Assembly (NCBI RefSeq): GCF_000956505.1
Contig: NZ_JYIX01000035.1
Location: 1 to 64,000 of the forward strand
DNA from: Microbacterium azadirachtae
GTDB taxonomy: Bacteria > Actinomycetota > Actinomycetes > Actinomycetales > Microbacteriaceae
Direction of reading: 5' to 3'
Length of the DNA: 64,000 bases
A model generated the notes under the pieces. It made no database searches. It worked only from the letters and a program-made list of their open reading frames with translations, and had not been told where the DNA came from. How positions within the stretch are numbered: the stretch's first letter is position 1; the number at the start of each line of letters is the position of its first letter. Made by a program: the position numbers and the translations under genes. This document shows positions 1 to 9,792 of the stretch, in pieces.

Positions 1-166
1 GGACACGGCCCTGCCGCCCCTGCCGCCCCCAGCCCCTGTCCCACTTTCAGCTGGACCGTGTCCCACTTTTGGCTCTGGATCCGGTGTTTCGGGGCCGGTT
101 GTGGGACACGGTGCGACTGAAAGTGGGACAGGGGCTGGGGGCGGCAGGGGCGGCAGGGCCGTGTCC
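1..166. repeat. Large inverted repeat, 66-bp arms
   Basis: Bases 1-66 are the reverse complement of 101-166, with mismatches only at arm positions 51, 52 and 54; the first 50 bp are perfect. The 34-base centre (67-100) recurs in altered form at about 170-204. Each arm contains the 11-mer CCGTGTCCCAC or its complement. The left arm may continue beyond the window start. No convincing gene lies here; reading frames across it are by-products of GC content. It sits 3' of hrpA, so it may end up at the end of that transcript. Confidence 0.85.
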
Positions 167-204
167 CACTTCTGGCTCTGGATCCGGTGTTTTCGGCGCC
201 GAAA

Positions 205-280
205 GTGGGACACGGTACTGGCAGAAGTGGGACATGGGGCGACCCGAAGTGGGACACGGCACGGCCGAGCCGGGACACGG
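205..280. repeat. Four 22-bp-spaced copies of GTGGGACACGG
   Basis: GTGGGACACGG or a close variant begins at 205, 227, 249 and 270, a spacing of 22, 22 and 21 bp, which is about two helical turns. Further copies at 101 and 123 (also 22 apart) and reverse copies ending at 44, 66 and 169 belong to the neighbouring inverted repeat. Intervening bases are not conserved, so this is a spaced motif and not a CRISPR-like repeat. Confidence 0.75.
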
Positions 281-308
281 GCCACCCTGTCAGGGACAGG
301 CCCCGGGC

Positions 309-3300
309 TCACTTCTCCGCGAGGGCCTTCATGATGCGCTGTGGGGAGACCGGCTGCGCGGTGCCCAGGCGCTGCGCGAAGAGGCTCACGCGGTACTCCT
401 CGAGCAGCCAGCGCACCTCGACGAGTCGGGGCGCGGACCCGGCGGGCAGCGGGATCGCGCCTCCGGCATCGGCGTAGGCCCTCGACATGCGCTCGTACTC
501 GCTCTGCCGGGTGCGGTCCTTGCCCGGCGCGTCCGCCAAGGTGCGCAGCCGATCCAGGATGCCGTCGAGGTAGCGCGGGAACTGGGCGAGGCGCTCGGCG
601 CCCGCACCCGAGATGAAGCCGTTCGGCAGCAGGCCGGCGAGCTGGCCGCGGATGTCGCCCAGCGGCCCGAGCAGCGCGAGGGAGTTCTGTCCCTTCATCC
701 CGCGCTCGACCTCGCGCGCCTTCGTGAGGATCTTCGCGACGAGCGACACGAGCGCGAAGAGCTCGTCCACGACGACCGCGGAGATCCCGTCGCGCACGCG
801 GGCGAACTCCGCCTCGGTGCGCACGATCCCCACGGTGGCCGAGCCCGTCGAGGGGCCCGTCATCCGCTCGATCGCGGCCCGTGCGACGGCCGCGCGCGCA
901 TCCTCGACGAGCGCGGCGACGTTCGGGTACGGGGAGGCGGCGAGTGCGAGCTTCTCCGGACTCGTCAGGTGCTGCTGCACATAGGAGGCGGGGGAGGGGA
1001 TCCCGAGGAGCACCAGCCGCAGCACGCCGTCGCGGGTCGCCGCGAGCGCCGCCTCGGCGGTCGCCTCCACGCGGAGCGCGACGGACTTGCCCTGGTCGAC
1101 GAGCGCGGGATAGCCGCGCACCACGCCGCCGGCCACCCGGGTGTCCAGCACCTCCGGAAGCTCGCCGAGGTCCCAGGTCGTGATGCCGTCGCGCTCCGTC
1201 GGGGCCGCAGGGGAGGCGGCCGCGACGGTTGCGGCGCCGCGCCCTCGTCCGGGGCGGGCAGGCTCCGGGCCTCGTTCGATCGAGCGGGCCACGCTCGCGC
1301 GGGAACGATCCGCGAGCTCTTGCTGCAGCACGGTCAGATCCCGCCCCGACCCGACGACGCGACCGCGCTCGTCGACCGCACGGAAGTTCATCCGGAGGTG
1401 CGCGGACACGCGCTCCATATCGAAGTCCGCGGCGGACATCGGCTGATTCGCGAGCGGCTGGATGAGCCGCGCGAGCGCCTCGCGCAGGCTCCGCGAGGGG
1501 ACGCCCTGATGCGACTCCGGCCCTTCGGCCGCGAGCTCGGCGCCGAAGGTGTCGGCCCAATCCGCGGCGGGGACCACGTGCCGGCGGATCGCCTTCGGCA
1601 GTGCGCGCAGCAGCGCCGTCACGAGCTCTGCGCGCAACCCCGGCACCTGCCAGTCGAATCCGGTGTCCCGCACCTGCTGCAGCAGCGCGAGCGGGATGAC
1701 CACGCTGACGCCGTCGTCCGCGGCTCCCGGCTCGAAGCGGTATGCGAGGCCGAGCACCTGATCCGCCTGCGTCCAGCGCGTCGGGAAGTCCTGCTGATCG
1801 GCCCGGTCGGCATCGTCGAGCAGGTCGCCCTCGCGCATCACGAGCAGCTTCGGCGTCGCCGTGAGGGCGTCGCGCCACCACGCCTCGAACGAGCGCACGT
1901 CGAACACGTCGTTCGGGATCCGCTCGTCGTAGAACCGGAACACGGCCTCGTCTCCGACGAGGATGTCGCGGCGCCGCTCGCGCTCCTCGAGCTTCTCCAG
2001 GCGTCGGCGCAGCTCGGCGTTGCTGCGCCAGAACGCCGAGACGCGCTTGTCGATGCGGCTCGGATCCCACTCGCCCTCGACCAGCGCATGCCGCAGGAAC
2101 AGCTCGCGGGCGGCGGCCCGGTCGATGCGGGCGAACTGCACCCGCCGGCGTGCCACGATCTCCACGCCGAACAGCGTGACCTTCTCGAAGGCGACCGCGG
2201 CCCCGGACTCCTTGGACCAGTGCGGCTCTGAGACCTGCCGCTTGGCGAGCTCTCCGGCGAGCGCCTCCGCCCAGGCGGGGTCGATCGCCGCTGCCGTGCG
2301 CGCGAACGTGCGGGAGGTCTCCACGATCTCCGCCGCCATGACGGCGCGCGGCGCCTTCTTGCGCAGCGCGGAGCCGGGGAAGAGCGAGAACCGGATCCCG
2401 CGGGCCCCGCGGTACTCGGCGATGCGGCGCTTCTGGTCCTTCTGCCCGCCCTTCGTCGGCGGGCCCTTCGTGAGGTTGCGCTCGTCGAGGATCCCGATCT
2501 GGCTGAGCAGCCCCGCGAGGAGAGCCCGATGCACCGCATCCGGATCCGTGGCCTCCGTCGAGGCGTCACGGCCCGTCTTCACGAGCGTGCGCAGCTGCCG
2601 GTGCACGTCGAACCATTCGCGCACCCGCACGTAGTTCAGGTGCTCCGAGCGGCAGAGCCGGCGGAACGCGCTGGATCCGAGCTCCTTCTGCTGCTCGCGC
2701 AGGTGGTTCCACAGGTTCAGGATCGACAGGAAGTCGCTGGTCGGATCCGCGAATCGCGCGTGCATCCGATCCGCCTCGTCGCGCACGGCCTGCGGCGCGT
2801 CGGCAGACGGGCGCTCGCGCACGTCCTGGATCGACAGCCCCGCCACGATCGCGAGCACAGCTCCGATCACGCCGCTGGCGGAGCCTGTCGAAGGGCGGCT
2901 CGCCTCGACGAGCATGCGGGCGAAGCGCGGGTCGATCGGCATGCGCGCGATGTCGCGCCCGATCCGGGTGAGCCGCGGGGCCTCGGAAGCGGTCCCCGCC
3001 GAAGGGCGGCCCGGCTGCACCGCGCCGAGCTCGACCAGCAGCTCGATCGCCGACTTCACGTCACGCGAACCCGGGGGAGTGAGGAACGGGAACTCCGCGA
3101 TGTCGCCGAAGCCCAGGCTCAGCATCTGCAGCACGACCGACGCGAGCGAGGTGCGCAGGATCTCGGGCTCGGTGTACTCCGGCCGCGTCTCGAAGTCGTC
3201 CTCGCCGTAGAGCCGGATCGCGATACCGGCGCTCGTGCGGCCGGCGCGGCCGGAGCGCTGGTTCGCGGACGCCTGCGACACCGGCTCGATCGGCAGCTGC

Positions 3301-4328
3301 TGCACCTTCGAGCGGTTGCTGTAGCGCGAGATGCGGGCCGTGCCCGTGTCGATCACGTACTTGATGCCGGGCACGGTGAGGCTCGTCTCGGCGACGTTCG
3401 TGGCCAGGATCACCCGACGCCGCAGCCCTGCCACGGTCGACGGCTCGAACACCCGGTGCTGCTCGGCGGCGGAGAGACGCCCGTACAGCGGCAGCACCTC
3501 GACCGGCGCCGTCTGGGAGCGATAGGCGCCCCGGATCGCGTCGGCAGCGTCCCGGATCTCGGCCTCGCCGGGCAGGAACACCAGCACGTCGCCGCGCTCC
3601 TCGCGGTCGAGCTCGCGCAGCGCGGTCACGATCGCCGTGACCTCGTCCTCGGGTTCGGACTTCGCACCCCGCGCGGGCTTCGCCGTCGCGGCCTCTGCCT
3701 CCTCGTCCACGAGGGGCCGGTAGCGGATCTCGACAGGATAGGTCCGTCCCGAGACTTCGACCACGGGCGCGGGCTCGCCGTCGGTCCCTGCGCCTGTCGA
3801 ACGGGCCGCGAAGTGCTTCGCGAAGCTGTGCGGGTCGATCGTCGCCGAGGTGATGACGACCTTGAGGTCGGGGCGCTCGGGGAGGATCCGGTGCAGGTAG
3901 CCGAGGAGGAAGTCGACGTTGAGGGAGCGCTCGTGCGCCTCGTCGATGATGATGGCGTCGTAGCGGCGCAGCAGCCGGTCGCGGTGGATCTCGTTGAGCA
4001 GGATGCCGTCGGTCATGAGCGCGATCCGGGTCTCCTCGGAGACCTGATCGGTGAAGCGAACCTTGTAGCCGACGAGTCCGCCGAGGGGCACCCGCAGCTC
4101 CTCCGCCACGCGCTCGGCGATCGTGCGGGCCGCGAGACGGCGCGGCTGGGTATGCGCGATGCGCTTCCGGCCGAGCTCGAGCAGGATCTTCGGAAGCTGG
4201 GTCGTCTTCCCGGATCCGGTCGCACCCGCGACGACGACCACCTGATGGTCGCGGATCGCCGCAGCGATCTCGTCGCGCGCGGCACTGACCGGGAGTTCCG
4301 GCGGGTAGGAGATCACGGGCACAGACAT
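309..4328 (-). CDS. hrpA: ATP-dependent RNA helicase HrpA (DEAH box)
   Basis: 1339-residue DEAH-box RNA helicase, probably acting on mRNA or ribosome-bound RNA in the cytoplasm. Walker A GATGSGKT is at residues 35-42, DEAH at 129-132 and SAT at 161-163. A helicase C domain, the HA2/OB region and the long DUF3418 C-terminal part typical of bacterial HrpA follow. The ATG at 4328 begins MSVPVISYPPELP directly before the helicase core; the open frame runs further upstream but would overlap the divergent nucleoside hydrolase. A TAGGCT -10-like hexamer lies 8 nt before this ATG. Odd feature: four low-complexity insertions of the type (R)PSTGSA sit at loop positions, each encoded by a short repeated DNA element (see findings). 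Length fits the family (about 1300). Confidence 0.95.
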   Translation of the reverse strand: MSVPVISYPPELPVSAARDEIAAAIRDHQVVVVAGATGSGKTTQLPKILLELGRKRIAHTQPRRLAARTIAERVAEELRVPLGGLVGYKVRFTDQVSEETRIALMTDGILLNEIHRDRLLRRYDAIIIDEAHERSLNVDFLLGYLHRILPERPDLKVVITSATIDPHSFAKHFAARSTGAGTDGEPAPVVEVSGRTYPVEIRYRPLVDEEAEAATAKPARGAKSEPEDEVTAIVTALRELDREERGDVLVFLPGEAEIRDAADAIRGAYRSQTAPVEVLPLYGRLSAAEQHRVFEPSTVAGLRRRVILATNVAETSLTVPGIKYVIDTGTARISRYSNRSKVQQLPIEPVSQASANQRSGRAGRTSAGIAIRLYGEDDFETRPEYTEPEILRTSLASVVLQMLSLGFGDIAEFPFLTPPGSRDVKSAIELLVELGAVQPGRPSAGTASEAPRLTRIGRDIARMPIDPRFARMLVEASRPSTGSASGVIGAVLAIVAGLSIQDVRERPSADAPQAVRDEADRMHARFADPTSDFLSILNLWNHLREQQKELGSSAFRRLCRSEHLNYVRVREWFDVHRQLRTLVKTGRDASTEATDPDAVHRALLAGLLSQIGILDERNLTKGPPTKGGQKDQKRRIAEYRGARGIRFSLFPGSALRKKAPRAVMAAEIVETSRTFARTAAAIDPAWAEALAGELAKRQVSEPHWSKESGAAVAFEKVTLFGVEIVARRRVQFARIDRAAARELFLRHALVEGEWDPSRIDKRVSAFWRSNAELRRRLEKLEERERRRDILVGDEAVFRFYDERIPNDVFDVRSFEAWWRDALTATPKLLVMREGDLLDDADRADQQDFPTRWTQADQVLGLAYRFEPGAADDGVSVVIPLALLQQVRDTGFDWQVPGLRAELVTALLRALPKAIRRHVVPAADWADTFGAELAAEGPESHQGVPSRSLREALARLIQPLANQPMSAADFDMERVSAHLRMNFRAVDERGRVVGSGRDLTVLQQELADRSRASVARSIERGPEPARPGRGRGAATVAAASPAAPTERDGITTWDLGELPEVLDTRVAGGVVRGYPALVDQGKSVALRVEATAEAALAATRDGVLRLVLLGIPSPASYVQQHLTSPEKLALAASPYPNVAALVEDARAAVARAAIERMTGPSTGSATVGIVRTEAEFARVRDGISAVVVDELFALVSLVAKILTKAREVERGMKGQNSLALLGPLGDIRGQLAGLLPNGFISGAGAERLAQFPRYLDGILDRLRTLADAPGKDRTRQSEYERMSRAYADAGGAIPLPAGSAPRLVEVRWLLEEYRVSLFAQRLGTAQPVSPQRIMKALAEK

Positions 4329-4407
4329 AGCCCTCCAGCCTATCGCGGGAGAGAGGGCGGTATCAGGGCTTCGCCGCGTCGCGACCACCCGCGATACTGA
4401 GGGCATC

Positions 4408-5340
4408 ATGAGCACACCCGTCATCCTCGACTGCGATCCCGGCCACGACGACGTCTTCGCGATCTGGCTCGCCGCCGCGAACCCCGCGATCGACCTGCGC
4501 GCCCTCACCACCGTGGGCGGCAACGGGCTGCTGGAGTTCACCACGCGCAACGCCCGCATCGCGTGCACGGTCGCGGGCATCGAGGGCGTGCCGATCGCCG
4601 CAGGCGCGGCAGGGCCGATCCACGGACTCCTGCACCCCGCGGAGCAGATCCACGGCGCCAACGCGCTCGGCGGTCCTGAGCTGCCGGAGCCGACCGTCCC
4701 GGAGGATCCGCGTGACGCGCTGACGCTCATGCGCGCGGTGCTCGAGGAGTCCGAGGAGCCGGTCACGATCGTCGCCACCGGGCCGCTCACCAACGTCGGG
4801 TTGCTGGTGCGCGACCACGCCGATCTGCTGCCGCGCATCGCCCGCGTCGTCTGGATGGGCGGATCGACCGGCCGCGGCAACGCGACCCCGTATGCGGAGT
4901 TCAACGCCTGGACCGACCCGGAGGCGATCGCCCTCGTGCTGGAGAGCGGAGTGGACTTCACCATGGTCGGGCTGAACATCTCGCACCAGGCGCTCATCAC
5001 GCGAGAGGTGCGGGAGCGGATCCGCCGTATCGGCACCCGCACCGCGGCATTCGGCGCCGAGCTGCTGGAGTTCTTCTGCGCCACCTACGAGATCGCCGAG
5101 CACATGCCCGACGGGCCGCTGCACGATCCGATCACCGTCGCGATGCTCATCGATCCGGCCATCGCGACGACCGTGCGCGCCAGGCTGGACGTCGAGACGG
5201 AGGGCGTCTTCACGCGCGGTGCCACGAGCGTGGACCTCCTCGGCGTTCTCGGCACCGCGCCCAACGCGACGATCGCGATCGATCTCGACGTCGACCGGTT
5301 CTGGGCGCTCATCGAAGAGGCGGTCGGCACCCTCGCCTGA
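4408..5340 (+). CDS. Nucleoside hydrolase (IunH/URH family)
   Basis: 310-residue inosine-uridine-preferring nucleoside hydrolase, cleaving the N-glycosidic bond of ribonucleosides for purine/pyrimidine salvage. The N-terminus has the calcium-binding DCDPGHDD motif (residues 8-15), and the later FNAWTDPEA and HDPITVAML segments match the family's active-site strands. Length is normal. It is transcribed divergently from hrpA and convergently with an SDR gene; a hairpin at its 3' end probably terminates transcription. Substrate preference cannot be read from the sequence. Confidence 0.92.
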   Translation: MSTPVILDCDPGHDDVFAIWLAAANPAIDLRALTTVGGNGLLEFTTRNARIACTVAGIEGVPIAAGAAGPIHGLLHPAEQIHGANALGGPELPEPTVPEDPRDALTLMRAVLEESEEPVTIVATGPLTNVGLLVRDHADLLPRIARVVWMGGSTGRGNATPYAEFNAWTDPEAIALVLESGVDFTMVGLNISHQALITREVRERIRRIGTRTAAFGAELLEFFCATYEIAEHMPDGPLHDPITVAMLIDPAIATTVRARLDVETEGVFTRGATSVDLLGVLGTAPNATIAIDLDVDRFWALIEEAVGTLA

Positions 5341-5355
5341 GGGGCCGACCGCCTC
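5317..5355. terminator. Hairpin at convergent gene ends
   Basis: Perfect 12-bp arms (5317-5328 and 5344-5355, GAGGCGGTCGGC and its complement) with a 15-nt loop. The structure overlaps the last codons of the nucleoside hydrolase and lies between two convergent genes, so it can serve both strands. There is no clear U-tract. Confidence 0.6.
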
Positions 5356-5379
5356 GCGGGGATCAGAGGTCCGCGCGGA

Positions 5380-6165
5380 TCAGAAGTGGGTGCCGCCGTC
5401 GATGCGCACCTCGGTGCCCGTGATGAAGGCGCCGTCGGCGCTCGCGAGCATCGCGACCACGCCGGCCACGGACTCGGGACCGGCGAAGCCCTGGCCGATG
5501 GCCGGAGCGAGCTTCATGAACAGGCTCATGTCGGCGTCCTCCGGAAGACCGGGCCCCCGGCTCTGCCCGCTCTGGCCGGATCCGTCGGTCATCCCCGAGG
5601 AGATCGACCCCGGCTGCACGGCGGTGAAGCGGATTCCCTGCTTGGCGTACTCCGCCGCCAGCGCGTGGGTCATCGACTGCACGCCGCCCTTGCTCGCCGC
5701 ATAGGCGGCCATGTACGGGTGCGCGAACATCGCGGAGGTGGAGCTGAAGTTCACCACGGCGGCGTCGTTGCCCGCGAGCAGCGCGGGGATCGCCTCGCGG
5801 ATCATCAGGAAGGTGCCGACGAGGTTCACCTGGATGATCTGCTGGAACTGGTCGAGCGTGGTCTCGGCGGTGTGCGAGGAACGAAGGATGCCCGCGGCGT
5901 TCACGAGCACGTCCAGGCCGCCGAGGGCCTCGACCGCGGCGGCGACGCCCGCCTTCACGGAGGCCTCGTCGCCGATGTTGACCTCGATCGCGGTCAGGCG
6001 ATCGGCGGCGTCCCCCGCCTTCGCGACGGTGTCCGCGAGACCGGCGGCGCTCACGTCGGCCGCCACCACGCGCCCGCCCTCGGCGAGCATGCGCAGCACG
6101 GTGGCCTGACCGATGCCGGATCCGCCTCCGGTGACCAGAGCGCGGCGACCTTCATAGCGGTTCAT
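5380..6165 (-). CDS. Short-chain dehydrogenase/reductase (SDR)
   Basis: 261-residue classical SDR oxidoreductase. It has the TGGGSGIG dinucleotide-binding motif at residues 12-19, NAAG near 90 and the catalytic YAASK; the C-terminus ends in TGTEVRIDGGTHF, as in 3-oxoacyl-ACP reductase-like enzymes. The start at 6165 is chosen because AGAAGGA lies at proper spacing before ATG AAC CGC; an in-frame ATG 15 codons upstream has no such site. It is divergent from a TetR regulator, with palindromes between them, so it is probably the regulator's target. The substrate is unknown. Confidence 0.92.
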   Translation of the reverse strand: MNRYEGRRALVTGGGSGIGQATVLRMLAEGGRVVAADVSAAGLADTVAKAGDAADRLTAIEVNIGDEASVKAGVAAAVEALGGLDVLVNAAGILRSSHTAETTLDQFQQIIQVNLVGTFLMIREAIPALLAGNDAAVVNFSSTSAMFAHPYMAAYAASKGGVQSMTHALAAEYAKQGIRFTAVQPGSISSGMTDGSGQSGQSRGPGLPEDADMSLFMKLAPAIGQGFAGPESVAGVVAMLASADGAFITGTEVRIDGGTHF

Positions 6166-6195
6166 GTCGAATCCTTCTTTCTGGGAAGTCTTGTC

Positions 6196-6228
6196 GTGCC
6201 GAAGTGGCACAACGTGTCATATTGACAC
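6196..6228. promoter_or_regulatory. Candidate TetR operators between SDR and tetR
   Basis: Two palindromes lie in the divergent intergenic region: GTGCC-N5-GGCAC (6196-6210) and GTGTCA-TAT-TGACAC (6214-6228). Both are perfect in their arms. The second resembles a TetR half-site pair and lies between the SDR start and the tetR -10. A role as operator is inferred from position and symmetry. Confidence 0.55.
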
Positions 6229-6257
6229 ACAACACCATGAAACGGAAGATATTCCCG

Positions 6258-6263
6258 TACTCT
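6258..6263 (+). promoter_or_regulatory. -10 element for leaderless tetR
   Basis: TACTCT is followed by six bases and then ATG at 6270, the arrangement of a leaderless actinobacterial promoter. It supports ATG 6270 as the start over upstream in-frame codons. Confidence 0.5.
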
Positions 6264-6269
6264 CGGATC

Positions 6270-6869
6270 ATGCAGAACCGCACCGGACTCATGTCGCGCC
6301 GCAAGGCGGCGACCGCCGGCGAGATCGCGACGGAGGCGGCGCGGCTGTTCTCCGAGCGCGGCGTCGCCCAGGTGACGGCGGCCGAGATCGCGGAAGCCTC
6401 CGGAGTCTCGCTGCGCACGTTCTACCGCTACTTCCCGACGAAGGAGGATGCGGTCGCTCCGGTGCTCGAGATCGGCGCTGCGCGCTGGCAGGCCGCGCTC
6501 GAGGAGGCAGAGGAGGAGCCCGCAGCGGCGATCCCCGCGGTGCTCGCCGCGCAGCTCACTCCGGAGACGCCCGAGGAGGCCGAGGGCCTCGCCCGCATGC
6601 GCCCGCTGCTGCGCGCGCTCGCCGAGGACCGGGAGCTCAGGGCCGTGTGGCACCGGGTGAACCACGAGTCCGAGGAGCGCCTCGTCGCACTCATCTCCGA
6701 ACGCGGCGAGCGCGACCGGCTCGCCGCGCGCGTGCTCGCCGCGGCGGCGACGGAGGCGATCCGGATCGGGCTGGAGGAGTGGTCGCGGTCGACGGCAGGG
6801 GTGCGCGGAACCGGATCCCCGGCGGCGCTCGCCGCCCGGGCGTATGCCGCGCTTGCGCCGAAGCGCTGA
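6270..6869 (+). CDS. TetR/AcrR family transcriptional regulator
   Basis: 199-residue TetR-type repressor. The N-terminal HTH runs through ATEAARLFSERGVAQVTAAEIAEASGV and the recognition-helix segment SLRTFYRYFPTKED (about residues 20-65); the C-terminal half is a variable ligand domain of alanine-rich helices. The start at 6270 is preferred because of a TACTCT -10 placed six bases upstream. It is divergent from the SDR gene and probably represses that gene and itself through the palindromes at 6196-6228. The ligand is unknown. A small hairpin (6861-6875, AAGCGC-TGA-GCGCTT) spans the stop codon. Confidence 0.9.
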   Translation: MQNRTGLMSRRKAATAGEIATEAARLFSERGVAQVTAAEIAEASGVSLRTFYRYFPTKEDAVAPVLEIGAARWQAALEEAEEEPAAAIPAVLAAQLTPETPEEAEGLARMRPLLRALAEDRELRAVWHRVNHESEERLVALISERGERDRLAARVLAAAATEAIRIGLEEWSRSTAGVRGTGSPAALAARAYAALAPKR

Positions 6870-6930
6870 GCGCTTGTCCCGCACGGATCAGCACGAAGGC
6901 GCCGGCCCGCGGTCCCGTGCGGGAACCTAG

Positions 6931-7776
<846 letters not shown>

Positions 7777-7797
7777 CCATCGTGAGCCCGCCCGGCG

Positions 7798-7803
7798 TAG
7801 CGT
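7798..7803 (+). promoter_or_regulatory. -10 element for leaderless DUF255 gene
   Basis: TAGCGT, then six bases, then ATG 7810. The same hexamer and spacing occur before the ABC exporter gene at 32585. Confidence 0.45.
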
Positions 7804-7809
7804 GAAGCC

Positions 7810-9579
7810 ATGAGCAATCGCCTCGCCGGCACCGGCAGCCCATACCTGCGCGCGCACGCCGACAACCCCGTGGACTGGTATCCCTGGGGCGAGGAGGCGT
7901 TCGCCGAGGCCCGCCGCAGGGGCGTGCCGGTGATGATCTCGATCGGGTACTCCACCTGCCATTGGTGCCACGTCATGGCGCGGGAGTCGTTCCAGGATCC
8001 GGCCACGGCTGAGGGGCTGAACCGCGGCTTCGTGTCGATCAAGGTCGACCGGGAGGAGCATCCCGAGGTCGACGCCGCGTACATGGCGGCGGCTTCCGCG
8101 TTCACGCAGGATCTGGGCTGGCCGCTCACTGTCTTCGCGACGCCGTCCGGACGGGCCTTCCACGCAGGCACGTACTTCCCGCCCGTGGCGAGAGGACAGA
8201 TGCCGGCGTTCGGCACGGTGCTCGCCGCCGTCCGAGAAGCGTGGACCGACCGTCGCACGGAGGTCGAGGATCTCGCCGGCGCGGTGGCCGACGCCCTGGA
8301 GTCCTCGGACGCGGCGGATCCCTCGACGCTGCCCGATGAGGTCGCGCTCGCCGCGGCCGCGGACGAGATCGTCGGCCGGGAGGACCGGCGGTACGGCGGC
8401 TTCGGCGCCGCGCCGAAGTTCCCCGTCGCCACGACCCTGCGATTCCTGCAGGCGGAAGGGCGCACCGACGGCGTGGAGCGGGCACTCGACGCGATGGCCG
8501 TGTCCGAGCTGCGCGACGAGGACGGCGGCTTCTTCCGCTACGCCACGCAGCAGGACTGGTCTGTGCCGCACTACGAGCGCATGCTCATCGACAACGCGCA
8601 GCTGCTGGACGTGGCGATCGATGCGGAGCGCCCTGACGTGGCGCGCGGCATCGCGCAGTTCCTGATCACCGTGCTGCAGCGCCCCGGTGGCGGGTTCGGC
8701 GCCGCGCAGGACTCCGAGTCCATGATCGACGGGCAGCGCAGCGAGGGCGGCTACTACCGCCGCCCGGTGGCCGCGCGGGCCGGGCTGCAGCCGCCGGCCG
8801 TGGACGGCAAGGTCATCACGGGCTGGAACGGGCTCGCGATCGGCGCCCTTGCACGCGCGGGCTCCGTCCTCGGCGAGCCGGCCTGGATCGACGCCGCTGT
8901 CCGCGCCGCGGAGACCGTGCTGGACGTGAACCGCGATGCGGCAGGACGCCTTGTGCGCACGTCGCTGGACGGTGCGCCCTCGGCAGCCGTCGCGACGGAC
9001 GCTGACCTCGGACTGCTCGCGGACGGGCTGTTCGCCCTCGCGCTGGCCACGGGGGATGCGCGCTGGGCGACGCGTGCGCTCGAGGTGCTCGCGGCGGATG
9101 CGGAGGTCGACCCGGTGCTCGCCGCCTACGCGATCCCCGGGGCCGCAGACGGCGGCGACGGCGACCTTCCCTCCGGTGCGTCCGCGCGGGCGTCTGCCGA
9201 ACTCACCGCGTGGCGGCTCGGGGCGGGGGAGGAGCACCGCGAGCGGGCCGCCGCCCTCGTCGCCGCGCGCGCAGGCCAGGCGCTGCGCCACCCGTTCGGA
9301 TCCGGTGCGCTGCTGCGGGCCGCGGCGGGGCTCGCCCGCGCGCCGCGGCAGATCGTCGCCGTGACCTCGGAGCCGCACGGAGCGCTCGCGATCGCCGCGC
9401 GCGCCGCGGACGCCGATCTCACCGCGGTGCTGACTCCGGAGCAGGTGCGCGCCTTCGCCGACGCGGGCTTCACGCTGTTCGACGAGCGCGATGGTGTCGA
9501 CGGCGTCGTGCACGACTGCCGCGGCTTCATCTGCCTGCTGCCGGTCTCGGATCCCGCGCTCGTCTCTGTCGCACGCTGA
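7810..9579 (+). CDS. Thioredoxin-domain DUF255 protein (YyaL/Spermatogenesis-associated type)
   Basis: 589-residue protein of the YyaL/SSP411 family. The N-terminal thioredoxin-like domain (about residues 1-160) begins [28 protein letters not shown] and contains the family's CHWCH motif in [15 protein letters not shown]. The rest resembles six-hairpin glycosidase repeats ([35 protein letters not shown]). Most relatives are about 650-700 residues, so this copy is somewhat short in the middle and C-terminal part. The biochemical role of the family is not established. It follows the aldo/keto reductase by 33 bp but appears to have its own -10. Confidence 0.88.
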   Translation: MSNRLAGTGSPYLRAHADNPVDWYPWGEEAFAEARRRGVPVMISIGYSTCHWCHVMARESFQDPATAEGLNRGFVSIKVDREEHPEVDAAYMAAASAFTQDLGWPLTVFATPSGRAFHAGTYFPPVARGQMPAFGTVLAAVREAWTDRRTEVEDLAGAVADALESSDAADPSTLPDEVALAAAADEIVGREDRRYGGFGAAPKFPVATTLRFLQAEGRTDGVERALDAMAVSELRDEDGGFFRYATQQDWSVPHYERMLIDNAQLLDVAIDAERPDVARGIAQFLITVLQRPGGGFGAAQDSESMIDGQRSEGGYYRRPVAARAGLQPPAVDGKVITGWNGLAIGALARAGSVLGEPAWIDAAVRAAETVLDVNRDAAGRLVRTSLDGAPSAAVATDADLGLLADGLFALALATGDARWATRALEVLAADAEVDPVLAAYAIPGAADGGDGDLPSGASARASAELTAWRLGAGEEHRERAAALVAARAGQALRHPFGSGALLRAAAGLARAPRQIVAVTSEPHGALAIAARAADADLTAVLTPEQVRAFADAGFTLFDERDGVDGVVHDCRGFICLLPVSDPALVSVAR

Positions 9580-9671
9580 CGGTCGAATCCGCGCCTGCTG
9601 TACATTCTGACCAGGCAGAGTGCGCAGATGCCCGGCAGGCTGTGCGACATGCGCAGACGTCGCTGATCCGT

Positions 9672-9701
9672 TTGTCCAGCGATCCGGGCCGCGGATACAG
9701 T
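9672..9701 (+). promoter_or_regulatory. Candidate promoter of aminotransferase-permease-lrp operon
   Basis: TTGTCC (9672-9677) and TACAGT (9696-9701) are spaced by 18 bp. The direct repeat TGCGCAGA (9621-9628 and 9650-9657, 29 bp apart, each containing the palindrome TGCGCA) lies upstream and could bind the operon's Lrp regulator. That link is inference. Confidence 0.45.
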
Positions 9702-9792
9702 GGCCGGATCCCCGGCGACGTCGCCGCTCCGGCCCTGCCGCCCGACGCGCCTCCCCACCGGCCCGAACGAACGCAGCAAGGACGCCTCGACG

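Noticed and set aside
205..280. Possible CRISPR array of 22-bp units
   Set aside because: The conserved part is only about 11 bp and the gaps are too short for spacers.
69..2231. 720-residue plus-strand open frame opposite hrpA
   Set aside because: It is an Arg/Gly/Ala/His-rich antisense by-product of high GC; hrpA on the other strand has clear motifs throughout.
4329..5084. Upstream extension of the hrpA frame
   Set aside because: The extra 252 residues are antisense to the nucleoside hydrolase and are Ser/Arg/Thr-rich without homology; ATG 4328 fits the family start.
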